DNA from: a virus | Length of the DNA: 41,199 nt | Virus record (IMG/VR): IMGVR_UViG_3300048999_000133 | Span: 1 to 41,199 of that record | Reading direction: 5' to 3' (one strand) | In this document: positions 20,787 through 27,712 of the stretch, in pieces | How the letters are laid out: each line of letters starts with the position of its first letter | Numbering within the stretch: position 1 is the first letter of the stretch | The notes under the pieces: generated by a model | Database searches by the model: none | Told to the model about the DNA's origin: nothing | Seen by the model: the letters and a program-made list of their open reading frames with translations, nothing else | Program-made: the position numbers and the translations under genes

Positions 20787-22957
20787 CTCTGGGGCCCGCG
20801 CACGTCGCGGAACTCCAGGCATCCACGATCGACCCGGCGGTAGCAGCCGAACGCGGATACCTCACCATCACCGAGGACATGCGCGACACTCTCACCCGTT
20901 CTAGGGTGCCCGGCTACGCGACCGATCCACCGACGTCGTACCCGGGGTTGCTGATCCCGATGTATCCGCCCGGCGGTGGTGACGCGCTCAGCTTCCAGTT
21001 CAAGCCGGCCGAACCGGTGCCGCATCCGTCGACCGGCAAGCCGCTGAAGTACGTCTCCCGCCGCGGTACGCCGAACATGCTGGACGTACACCCCCGCAAC
21101 GCCGCCGCGGTACGGGACGTGACCGTACCTCTGTGGATCACTGAAGGGGTGAAGAAGGCCGACGCGCTGACGTCGCGGGGGCGGTGCGTGGTCGCGCTGA
21201 CCGGGGTCTACAACTTCCGGTCCAAGACCGGGACGCTGGGGGACTGGGAGGATGTCCCGCTCCGGGGCCGGACGGTGGTGATCTGCTACGACTCCGACGC
21301 CAGATCTAACGACTCTGTGCTCACCGCGATGCGGCGGATCGGCACCTGGCTGAAGTCGAAGGGGGCCGCGGCGGTCTGGTACATCGTCGTTCCGCCGACC
21401 TGCCACGGGGCGGCGGTCAAGGGGGCCGACGACTGGTTCGCGGCCGGCGGGACGATCGAAGAGCTCGAGAGTGTGGCCACCGACTACGTACCGAACTCCG
21501 GCACGGTCCAGGACCCCACCTTCACCGACGCCTACCTGGCCGCCACGGTGGCCGACGACGCGCTGGGCGACCAGTTCCTGTACTCACCCGGGCTCGGTGG
21601 CTGGCAGACCTGGGACGGGCGGCGGTGGGCCCGGTGCGGGACGGAGACCGTGATCGAGTCGGTGCGCGAGTACGCCGTACGCCGGTATCAGGACGCGGTG
21701 GCTGAGTTCGCCAAGGAACCGAACCAGAACCGGGTCAAGCGGGCGCTGGATGGGTGGCGGACCGTGCTGACTCGGGCCAAGCTGACGTCGCTGGAGTTCT
21801 TGTGCCGCGGTATCTGTTTGGTGGACGCCGAGGAGTTCGACTCCCACAACGACCTGCTCAACGTCGGTAACGGGGTGGTGGACCTGACCACTGGGACGCT
21901 CCTGCCCCACGATCCGGAGCTCCACATGACCAAGCTGGCGCCGGCCAAGTACGTACCGGGCGCTGACCATCGCGACTGGAAGGCGTCGCTGGAGTCACTG
22001 CCGCCGGAGACTCACGACTGGTGGCAGCTGCGGCTGGGCCAGGCGGCCACCGGCTACATGACGCCCGATGACAAACTGGTGCTGGTCACCGGCGGCGGGG
22101 AGAACGGCAAGAGCTCCATGATGGACGCGGTCGGCCGGGCGCTGGGTGACTACTACGTCCAGGTCTCCCACCGCGCGCTGCTGTCCAGCAACGACGCACA
22201 CCCGACCGAGCTGATGGATTTCAAAGGGGCCCGGCTCGCGCTGATCGAAGAGACCCCCGAAGAGCGCCGGCTGAACGCCACGCGACTGAAACAAACCGTC
22301 GGTACGCCGAGGATCAAAGCGCGGTACATGCGCGCCGACTCCGCCACGTTCGACGCGACCCACAGCCTGTTCCTGTCCACACAGTTTCCCCCAACTGTGG
22401 ACGAGACCGATCACGGCACCTGGCGCCGTCTGGTCAGGATCGATTTCCCCTACACCTGGCTGCTGCCGGGCAAGCCGTCGAAGCCGAACTGGATCGTGCG
22501 GCCCGCGGACCCCGGACTCAGGCAGCGGATGAAGGAAGGCCTGGACGGGCAGCACGAAGCCATCCTGGCCTGGCTGGTGGCCGGCGCCCGTGAGTGGTAC
22601 CAGCGGGACCGCGTCATGCCACCCGAGCCGGGGCCGGTCGACGCGGCGACGGCGGAGTGGCGGGGCAAGTCGGACACCCTGGGCGAATACGTGGCCGACC
22701 GGCTCGAGTACGACCAAGGCAGCTGGATCACCAGCGTGGATCTGCTGACCGATCTGAACTACTGGCTGAAGGACCACGGGCAGGCTCCGTGGTCGGACCG
22801 GTTGCTGGCCACCAGGATGCCGGATGTTCACTCTCTGTCGATGAAAAAGATAGCGATCCGGAGCGATCTACCGGGCCGGTCGACCAGGTTGGGTGGTGGT
22901 GGCATGCTCTCGGGAGTCAAGGTTAAGGCGTGGGTCGCGGTTCGATTCCGTTCCTAA
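20783..22957 (+). CDS. D5/P4-type primase-helicase
   Basis: A 724-residue protein from GTG 20783. The N-terminal 240 residues carry a Toprim-like primase-associated domain (DUF3854 type): LWITEGVKKADAL with Glu121 and VVICYDSDA with Asp170 and Asp172. A D5_N-like region follows (YSPGLGGWQTWDGRRW near 267-282). The SF3 helicase core has Walker A GGGENGKSS (437-445), LALIEE as the B site (about 485-490) and FLSTQFPP as sensor (about 529). It primes and unwinds DNA for replication with the PolA on the other operon. The end beyond about residue 700 is less conserved in form. Confidence 0.88.
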   Translation: MTLGPAHVAELQASTIDPAVAAERGYLTITEDMRDTLTRSRVPGYATDPPTSYPGLLIPMYPPGGGDALSFQFKPAEPVPHPSTGKPLKYVSRRGTPNMLDVHPRNAAAVRDVTVPLWITEGVKKADALTSRGRCVVALTGVYNFRSKTGTLGDWEDVPLRGRTVVICYDSDARSNDSVLTAMRRIGTWLKSKGAAAVWYIVVPPTCHGAAVKGADDWFAAGGTIEELESVATDYVPNSGTVQDPTFTDAYLAATVADDALGDQFLYSPGLGGWQTWDGRRWARCGTETVIESVREYAVRRYQDAVAEFAKEPNQNRVKRALDGWRTVLTRAKLTSLEFLCRGICLVDAEEFDSHNDLLNVGNGVVDLTTGTLLPHDPELHMTKLAPAKYVPGADHRDWKASLESLPPETHDWWQLRLGQAATGYMTPDDKLVLVTGGGENGKSSMMDAVGRALGDYYVQVSHRALLSSNDAHPTELMDFKGARLALIEETPEERRLNATRLKQTVGTPRIKARYMRADSATFDATHSLFLSTQFPPTVDETDHGTWRRLVRIDFPYTWLLPGKPSKPNWIVRPADPGLRQRMKEGLDGQHEAILAWLVAGAREWYQRDRVMPPEPGPVDAATAEWRGKSDTLGEYVADRLEYDQGSWITSVDLLTDLNYWLKDHGQAPWSDRLLATRMPDVHSLSMKKIAIRSDLPGRSTRLGGGGMLSGVKVKAWVAVRFRS

Positions 22958-23093
22958 CTCACTAGTAGCTAAATTCGCTGAGCGTGGAACCGATAGAACC
23001 GAGGCGTCCCATCCCCCACAGGTTGGAAATCCTCACGTAGAGGGGATGCTGGGCATCGGTTCTATCGGTTCCGGTATTGAAAGGATCTTTCAT
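22958..23093. other. Non-coding gap holding a strong inverted repeat
   Basis: No reading frame of any promise fills these 136 bases between the primase and the next gene. They contain the inverted repeat at 22986-23072 and are more A/T-rich on the left (actagtagctaaattcgc). The last 20 bases hold the ribosome site of the gene at 23094. Confidence 0.7.
22986..23072. repeat. 17-bp perfect inverted repeat made of GAACCGA units
   Basis: Left arm GGAACCGATAGAACCGA (22986-23002), right arm TCGGTTCTATCGGTTCC (23056-23072), an exact inverse match. Each arm holds two direct copies of GAACCGA nine bases apart. Inside, atcccc (23011-23016) pairs with ggggat (23042-23047) and ccc with ggg, so the whole can extend to a long hairpin of 87 bases. 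A replication origin with iterons, an operator cluster, a structured RNA or a miniature element would all fit. Confidence 0.85.
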
Positions 23094-23345
23094 ATGTCTA
23101 CCCACAGTCACCCCGACGGACAGCCACTCCGATCGACCGACGATTACGATCTGGGACGACCCTGCCCGGCGTGCGGGGCTGTGGCGGGTGTTGCGTGCGT
23201 CGTCTCAGGTCACCCGACGCGGAGAGCCCACAGCGCCCGAGTGAGCGCCGGAGACCGGCACTGGAAACGCGACACCAAGAACGCACCGTGGCGCGAAGAC
23301 CGGGTGCCTGGAGCCTGTTACAGCACGCTTCCAGGGTGCGAATAA
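23094..23345 (+). CDS. Small zinc-binding protein
   Basis: An 83-residue protein; ATG 23094 follows gaaaggatctttcat. The core RPCPACGAVAGVACVVSGH with RRAHSARV matches the short actinobacterial and phage zinc-binding domain of the form CPxCGA-x2-G-x2-C ... R-x2-H-x2-R. Such proteins are common beside phage replication genes; their role is not known. It ends at a TAA that begins the 16-bp motif at 23343. Confidence 0.75.
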   Translation: MSTHSHPDGQPLRSTDDYDLGRPCPACGAVAGVACVVSGHPTRRAHSARVSAGDRHWKRDTKNAPWREDRVPGACYSTLPGCE

Positions 23346-23358
23346 TGTGGTAATGTGA
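23343..23358 (+). promoter_or_regulatory. 16-bp motif TAATGTGGTAATGTGA, second copy
   Basis: Identical to the motif at 13378-13393 and again beginning with a stop codon, here of the gene at 23094-23345. The next start (ATG 23365) is six bases further on and has no ribosome site, so the second TAATGT could be a -10 box giving a nearly leaderless transcript. Confidence 0.5.
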
Positions 23359-23364
23359 TCGATC

Positions 23365-23571
23365 ATGGCGGCGCGCGTGGACGAATTCATCCGGTGGGGG
23401 AACTTCACCGATGAGCGGTTCCATGTCCTCCGCCAGGGTGAGGACTTCGACCGGGAACCCTCGCTGGTGAGGCAGGCGGCCCAGATGTGGGCCAGCCGCA
23501 ACGGCTACCGGTGCAACGTCGAGCTGGGACCCAGCCGGGTCACTTTCCGATTCGTACCGAAGGGGGACTGA
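23365..23571 (+). CDS. Hypothetical protein
   Basis: A 68-residue protein from ATG 23365. It reads MAARVDEFIRWGNFTDERFH, a charged helix (EPSLVRQAAQMWASRNGY) and a short strand pair at the end (CNVELGPSRVTFRFVPKGD). No ribosome site is visible; see the motif at 23343. No family is recognised. Confidence 0.65.
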   Translation: MAARVDEFIRWGNFTDERFHVLRQGEDFDREPSLVRQAAQMWASRNGYRCNVELGPSRVTFRFVPKGD

Positions 23572-23573
23572 CC

Positions 23574-23783
23574 GTGGCAACGATCAACCGAGCCAAGCTG
23601 CTGAAGTCGCTGGCGGAGCACGTGCCGGACTTCGACCCGTTCACGGTGCTGGCGGTCCAGATCCACCCGACGTACGTCACCGCCGACGTGGCCCACGGAC
23701 TCGCCACCAGCGACAAGTGCTGGAAGCCGGGCTGCTCCGAAAAGGGACGCCACTCCCATACGAAGCGCTGGGAGGTCCGATGA
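23574..23783 (+). CDS. Small protein with C-terminal Cys/His cluster
   Basis: A 69-residue protein from GTG 23574 (agggggactgacc upstream). The N-terminal part is helical then strand-rich; the end (CWKPGCSEKGRHSHTKRW) could bind one metal ion through two Cys and two His. Its stop overlaps the next ATG. No family is recognised. Confidence 0.68.
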   Translation: MATINRAKLLKSLAEHVPDFDPFTVLAVQIHPTYVTADVAHGLATSDKCWKPGCSEKGRHSHTKRWEVR

Positions 23784-24010
23784 AGACCTTCGACAAAAAG
23801 CTCAGGCTCACCCAGAACGCCGATGGCTCCGTGCGGTTCGAAGTGGTCACCGTGTCGTTGCTCGGTGTCGTCGTGGTGATGGCCGGCGCGACCCTGCCGA
23901 AGGGACCGGCCAGCGAAGCCGGTCTCCAGGTCCAGGCCTGGACCGCCGCGGAGCCGATGCCGGCGACCACCACGCTGCCCATGGTCAAGCCGGCGGGACA
24001 GAAGTCGTGA
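23780..24010 (+). CDS. Small single-pass membrane protein
   Basis: A 76-residue protein from ATG 23780 (gggaggtccg upstream, ATGA overlap). A basic, polar N-terminus (MKTFDKKLRLTQNADGSVRF) is followed by a hydrophobic span (VVTVSLLGVVVVMAGATL, about 23-40) and a Pro/Thr/Ala tail. An inner-membrane anchor with an outer tail is likely. The function is unknown. Confidence 0.68.
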   Translation: MKTFDKKLRLTQNADGSVRFEVVTVSLLGVVVVMAGATLPKGPASEAGLQVQAWTAAEPMPATTTLPMVKPAGQKS

Positions 24011-24519
24011 CCGCGGGAGGACATCCATGCGTCGACTGCCGGGCGGAAGATCCAGAAGTTTACCGCCAGCCCCGCCTGATCGTGACCGATCCGGGGAGCA
24101 AGAGTCCCCGCTGCTGGACTCATGATCGTCAGGCCCGGAAGCTGGCGAAGAAAGCCCGTCGAGCGAGCACCGTACTGCGCACCCGGGGCATCACCGCGGA
24201 CCAGAGCCACGAACTGCTGGTGTTCCAGGGCGGGGTCTGCTGGCTGTGCCGTCGCGCAACGGGCACCAGCAAGGCGCTGGCGCACGATCATGACCATGCG
24301 CACTGCTCGGGACCCGACAGCTGTCCCGAGTGCTTACGCGGGCGCCTGTGCTCGACCTGCAACCGGATGCTGGGCCATCTCCGTGACGATCCGGAAGCGT
24401 TCGACCGGGCCGCGGCGTATCTGCGTGGCGATACGCCGTGGCGCCGGCTCAAGGCTTCGAAGCAGGTCTTCGCGGCGGAGCTGGTCCGACGACAGTTGGG
24501 CACTCATGGCGACCGGTAA
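24007..24519 (+). CDS. Endonuclease VII-like HNH nuclease
   Basis: A 170-residue protein from GTG 24007 (GTGA overlap). It has an N-terminal zinc pair CVDC (8-11), then the endonuclease VII pattern: CWLC (78-81), a His/Asp cluster LAHDHDHAH (91-99), and RGRLCSTCNRMLG (111-123). T4 endonuclease VII resolves branched DNA before packaging. Here a similar role in debranching replication intermediates, or an HNH packaging role, is likely as it lies upstream of the terminase genes. The extra CxxC near 106-109 (CPEC) is unusual. Confidence 0.85.
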   Translation: MTAGGHPCVDCRAEDPEVYRQPRLIVTDPGSKSPRCWTHDRQARKLAKKARRASTVLRTRGITADQSHELLVFQGGVCWLCRRATGTSKALAHDHDHAHCSGPDSCPECLRGRLCSTCNRMLGHLRDDPEAFDRAAAYLRGDTPWRRLKASKQVFAAELVRRQLGTHGDR

Positions 24520-25153
24520 AGGTTCTGGCACCGATGAGGATTACCCTCGCTGCGGTGCGACCAAGAAACAGCAGCCGTTCCCCGGTGCTGCTCTGACCTG
24601 TGGCCAGGCTGCCGGCTGGGGTACCACCCACCCTGGCTTCGGGCGGTGCAAACTCCACGGTGGGTCGAGTCCAGTCGGTGGCCGCATCCAGGGCGAGCGC
24701 CTGGCGACCGCAGCAGCTGCTGCGACGTACGGTCTCCCTATCGTCATTGACGCTCATACCGCTTTGCTGCAAGAGATCCACCGTACTGCGGGCCACGTTG
24801 CTTGGTTGGCAGAAGTTGTCAAGGGCATCGATCAGAACGGCCTGGTTTGGGGCCTGTCCGAAGACGTTGTCGGAGGCAAGAACCACGGCAAAACGTTCAA
24901 GGCCGCCCCGAACATCTGGCTGAACCTGTACCAGACCGAGCGCAAGCATCTGGCCGCGGTATCCTCCGCGGCGATCAAGGCCGGCATCGACGAACGACGG
25001 CTCGAGCTCGAGAAGAGCCAGTCCACAGCGATCAGTACGGCGTTTTTCGCCATGCTGGACGCACTCAACCTGACCGACGAACAGCGCGTCCTGGCGTTGG
25101 AAACGTTCCCACGTCTGCTCGAGCAGATCGGGAAAGGAGACACAGATGAGTGA
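24506..25153 (+). CDS. Possible small terminase subunit
   Basis: A 215-residue protein from ATG 24506, overlapping the nuclease gene by 14 bases. The N-terminus has a cysteine/histidine segment (YPRCGATKKQ, LTCGQAAGWGTTHPGFGRCK, LHGG) that I associate with proteins annotated as small terminase in actinophages. The rest is mainly helical (HTALLQEIHRTAGHVAWLAE; LELEKSQSTAISTAFFAMLD), fitting an oligomerising DNA-recognition protein. It lies 2.5 kb before the large terminase, with small genes between. The assignment comes from remembered resemblance and position. Confidence 0.6.
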   Translation: MATGKGSGTDEDYPRCGATKKQQPFPGAALTCGQAAGWGTTHPGFGRCKLHGGSSPVGGRIQGERLATAAAAATYGLPIVIDAHTALLQEIHRTAGHVAWLAEVVKGIDQNGLVWGLSEDVVGGKNHGKTFKAAPNIWLNLYQTERKHLAAVSSAAIKAGIDERRLELEKSQSTAISTAFFAMLDALNLTDEQRVLALETFPRLLEQIGKGDTDE

Positions 25154-25397
25154 CAAGCCGAACCTGGGGCTGGCTACCACCAAGCAGCTGATCGAAGAAC
25201 TGGCAGCGAGGGTGGAAGTATCGGCTAGCAACCGGGAGGAGTGGGTGGATTACAAGACGCTCTCCGACCCCACGCCCTGGCCGAAGCTGAACCCCCAGTT
25301 GTTGGAGCTCGGCTACCGCTGGGACCGGGAGACCGGCCACCAGTTCGTAGTCGTTGACAACGGCAACGGTCACGAGTGGGCGGAGGTCGGCAAGTGA
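25146..25397 (+). CDS. Hypothetical protein
   Basis: An 83-residue protein from ATG 25146 (gaaaggagacac upstream), overlapping the previous stop by 8 bases. It is helical (TKQLIEELAARVEVSASNRE) then mixed with several Trp and Tyr. No family is recognised. Confidence 0.68.
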   Translation: MSDKPNLGLATTKQLIEELAARVEVSASNREEWVDYKTLSDPTPWPKLNPQLLELGYRWDRETGHQFVVVDNGNGHEWAEVGK

Positions 25398-25591
25398 GCC
25401 AGACTGCCCAGGGCCCTGGTGAGGATGAGTGTGGCCGGGTCGGTGGGGAGCCGCACGTCTGGGTGTTTCATTGCGGTGGACGTCTGCCGTCAGTGGCTAC
25501 CTGTATGGCCTGTGGCCGCCCCAACAGGCGCGACGTCCAGGCCCAGATCCTTGCTGCCACACCGCGACTGCTACGGAGGTTCATTCGATGA
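25394..25591 (+). CDS. 65-residue zinc-ribbon-like protein
   Basis: GTG 25394 overlaps the previous stop (GTGA). The middle, HVWVFHCGGRLPSVATCMAC, with Cys at 13, 27, 37 and 40 and nearby His, is a likely zinc ribbon; the C-terminus is basic and helical. Its stop overlaps the next ATG. The function is unknown. Confidence 0.66.
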   Translation: MSQTAQGPGEDECGRVGGEPHVWVFHCGGRLPSVATCMACGRPNRRDVQAQILAATPRLLRRFIR

Positions 25592-25821
25592 GCGAGGCAG
25601 AGCGCCAGGATCGTATCCGGGAGTCGATGGAGCGCCTGTTCCGTGAAGGGTTCATCACCGGCTGGCAGGCCTTCGCCAGTGGCCGGTACGGCGCCGGCCA
25701 GGTCCCGCCCCCGATCGACGTCACCTGGGACGGGCATACGCCGACGTTCACGGTCCGGCGCCAGACGATCAACATCAGCAGCGGGTTGCACCTGCCCAAC
25801 GGTTTCAACCGGGACGCTTGA
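25588..25821 (+). CDS. Hypothetical protein
   Basis: A 77-residue protein from ATG 25588 (ATGA overlap, ctacggaggttcattcg upstream). A charged helix (EAERQDRIRESMERLFREGF) is followed by short strands (IDVTWDGHTPTFTVRRQTIN). No family is recognised. Confidence 0.68.
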   Translation: MSEAERQDRIRESMERLFREGFITGWQAFASGRYGAGQVPPPIDVTWDGHTPTFTVRRQTINISSGLHLPNGFNRDA

Positions 25822-26138
25822 TGGATGACGAGCAGTTCTTCGCCGCTGAAGACACCACGATGGCCGGACAGACGTATGTCCGACAGAGAACTGATGACCC
25901 GCATTACGGGCCTTATACGGCTGACGTGATCGAGTCACCGGACATGGTCAATCACCCGCCGCACTACACCAGCCATCCAAGCGGGGTCGAGTGCATCACG
26001 ATCACCAGGCACATGGGCTTTAACCTGGGCAACGCGCTGAAGTACGTGTGGCGGGCCGATCTCAAGGGCTCGAGCATCGAAGACCTGGAGAAAGCCAAGT
26101 GGTACATCCAGGACGAGATCGACCGGCGGAAGCAGTGA
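25821..26138 (+). CDS. DUF3310-family protein
   Basis: A 105-residue protein from ATG 25821 (TGATG overlap with the previous stop). The C-terminal 65 residues match the DUF3310 pattern: VNHPPHYTSHPSGVECI, then GFNLGNALKYVWRADLKG and a helix DLEKAKWYIQDEIDR. The family is widespread in phages; T7 gp1.7, a nucleotide kinase, has been linked to it, so a role in nucleotide supply is possible. The N-terminal 45 residues are variable and acidic. Confidence 0.85.
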   Translation: MDDEQFFAAEDTTMAGQTYVRQRTDDPHYGPYTADVIESPDMVNHPPHYTSHPSGVECITITRHMGFNLGNALKYVWRADLKGSSIEDLEKAKWYIQDEIDRRKQ

Positions 26139-26356
26139 AACCACGCGAGTGGATGGGTCTCTGTTGCGTCGACCTACCGGCCGACGGTAGCGAGGCAGTC
26201 AGCAAGGACCGCATCCAGCGAGCGATGCGGAAGATCCTCGGAGACCTGCCACGTAACGAGACTTGGGACTGGACCACGCTCAGGGTAGAAGTCGTCAAGA
26301 ACATCACCCAGGGTCCACCCGCTGTGAAAGTCCGGATCAGTACCCGGGGCGCCTGA
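26135..26356 (+). CDS. 73-residue hypothetical protein
   Basis: GTG 26135 overlaps the previous stop (GTGA). The product (MKPREWMGLCCVDLPADGSE, then DRIQRAMRKILGDLPRNETW and VEVVKNITQGPPAVKVRI) is a mixed alpha/beta protein. No family is recognised. Confidence 0.66.
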   Translation: MKPREWMGLCCVDLPADGSEAVSKDRIQRAMRKILGDLPRNETWDWTTLRVEVVKNITQGPPAVKVRISTRGA

Positions 26357-26625
26357 TGGAACCCGACGCCAGTGACCGGGAGATAACCAAGACGATCGAC
26401 GACGCGGTGGCCAAGTACTACGCCGCGGAAAAGATCGCAGGCATCCCGGCCGGCTGGGTGTTGCTGGTGAATGACATCGGCACCGACATGGAAGTAGAGC
26501 CGTCTGGTGTCGTGATCGTCTACCCCAACGGCTCGATGCCCTGGGCAACAGCGCTCGGTATCGTGGAGATGGGGCGGATCAGACTGCACACCGTTTTCGG
26601 AAGACATGGCGGAGCCGACGGCTAG
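26356..26625 (+). CDS. 89-residue hypothetical protein
   Basis: ATG 26356 overlaps the previous stop (TGATG). It begins with an acidic helix (MEPDASDREITKTIDDAVAK) followed by hydrophobic strands (AGWVLLVNDIGTDMEVEPSG; VVIVYPNGSMPW). No family is recognised. Confidence 0.66.
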   Translation: MEPDASDREITKTIDDAVAKYYAAEKIAGIPAGWVLLVNDIGTDMEVEPSGVVIVYPNGSMPWATALGIVEMGRIRLHTVFGRHGGADG

Positions 26626-26650
26626 AGCACGATTTCAGGATGGGGACTGA

Positions 26651-27712
26651 ATGACTACCTGTGGTGGCTGCAAACAGCACGAACTGCTGCTGGCCGAAGT
26701 GCTGTGCCTGTCCTGTGTCGAAGACCTGAAGCTGTGGCTGAAGACGATCCCGGCGCTGTACGACGAACTCGGCTCGGTACGGCTGCCGGGGTCGGTGCGC
26801 GTGGCCGGCCCGTACGCCAAGACCAGCAGCATGGGTGGCGCGGCACCGGTCCGGCTAGCCGTCGTGGACTTGGCCGACCGTGGCGAGGTGGTGGCCCGGC
26901 TCCGGGCCTGCTGGCCGGAGGACTGGGCCGTGCTCTGGGGCATCGGGTACGACGTCGAAGGCCTGTGCACCGCGCTGAGCCGCAACTTGCTGAACCTCGT
27001 GATGCTGGACGAAGCGCCGGCCATGTACCGCAAGGTCCGGGGCCTGGTGCGTGATCTGGGCCGGGCAGTGGGCGAGCCGCAGGATCTCGCCGTCGGAAAG
27101 TGCCCGCGGCCCCTGGGCCCCGATGGCGAGCTCTGCCGCGGACAGCTGCTGCGGGCCGGTGACACCACGGTGGTGTACTGCCGCCGGTGCGGCGACCGGC
27201 CGGCGATCGTGGACCAGCAGGTATGGGTGACCGCGACCGAGGCCCATCTCATCGTTGGTAAGCCGATCAAAACTGTGCGTAACTGGTTCAACCGAGGCCT
27301 GGTCGGGTGGGGGCCACCGGTGCTCCAGGGCCTGGGCTGGCTCCCGATCATCGTCCGTCGCGCGGCACTTGCCACAATCTCACAATCGTCTGATACCGTG
27401 AATCTCGGATCAGGGGCGGAGCCGTCTAAGGATCAGAGGTCGGTACCTGTTGTCGATACTTCGTCTGGGTGCGGTTTAGTCTCAGATGCGGATGTGCTTG
27501 GTCGGGTCGCCCCCGGCAACGACACGCCGCCGGTTGCTCGAGCGACTGGTACGGACGTCGCCCCTGATTCACTCGGCACCGCGGCCGAACAAGGCCCCCA
27601 GTACTCGGCTTCGGACGGGGAAACGGGCCCTAGTAGGCCAGCGGTGCCGGCCACAGCACCAGTGGCCCGGTTTCGCGGGGACATCCCGGAGCCGGGTCAC
27701 TGCTGTGACTGA
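26651..27712 (+). CDS. Zinc-finger and helix-turn-helix protein upstream of terminase
   Basis: A 353-residue protein from ATG 26651 (gatggggactga upstream). It starts with a zinc pair set CGGCK (4-8) and CLSC (19-22), has a helical middle, a second Cys region (CPRPLGPDGELCRG, YCRRCGDRP at about 150-185), and an HTH (VTATEAHLIVGKPIKTVRNW, about 193-212). The last 110 residues are Ser/Pro/Gly/Asp-rich and probably disordered. It binds DNA; position directly before the large terminase leaves open that it is the DNA-recognition subunit for packaging or a late regulator. Its end overlaps the terminase start by 8 bases. Confidence 0.72.
   Translation: MTTCGGCKQHELLLAEVLCLSCVEDLKLWLKTIPALYDELGSVRLPGSVRVAGPYAKTSSMGGAAPVRLAVVDLADRGEVVARLRACWPEDWAVLWGIGYDVEGLCTALSRNLLNLVMLDEAPAMYRKVRGLVRDLGRAVGEPQDLAVGKCPRPLGPDGELCRGQLLRAGDTTVVYCRRCGDRPAIVDQQVWVTATEAHLIVGKPIKTVRNWFNRGLVGWGPPVLQGLGWLPIIVRRAALATISQSSDTVNLGSGAEPSKDQRSVPVVDTSSGCGLVSDADVLGRVAPGNDTPPVARATGTDVAPDSLGTAAEQGPQYSASDGETGPSRPAVPATAPVARFRGDIPEPGHCCD

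Noticed and set aside
22931-22957. Possible tRNA 3' half or attachment site (T-loop-like ggttcgattcc)
   Set aside because: The T-loop consensus is present and a weak acceptor pairing can be drawn, but no D arm or anticodon arm folds, the T stem has mismatches, and the bases are the end of the primase reading frame. No integrase exists to need an attachment site.
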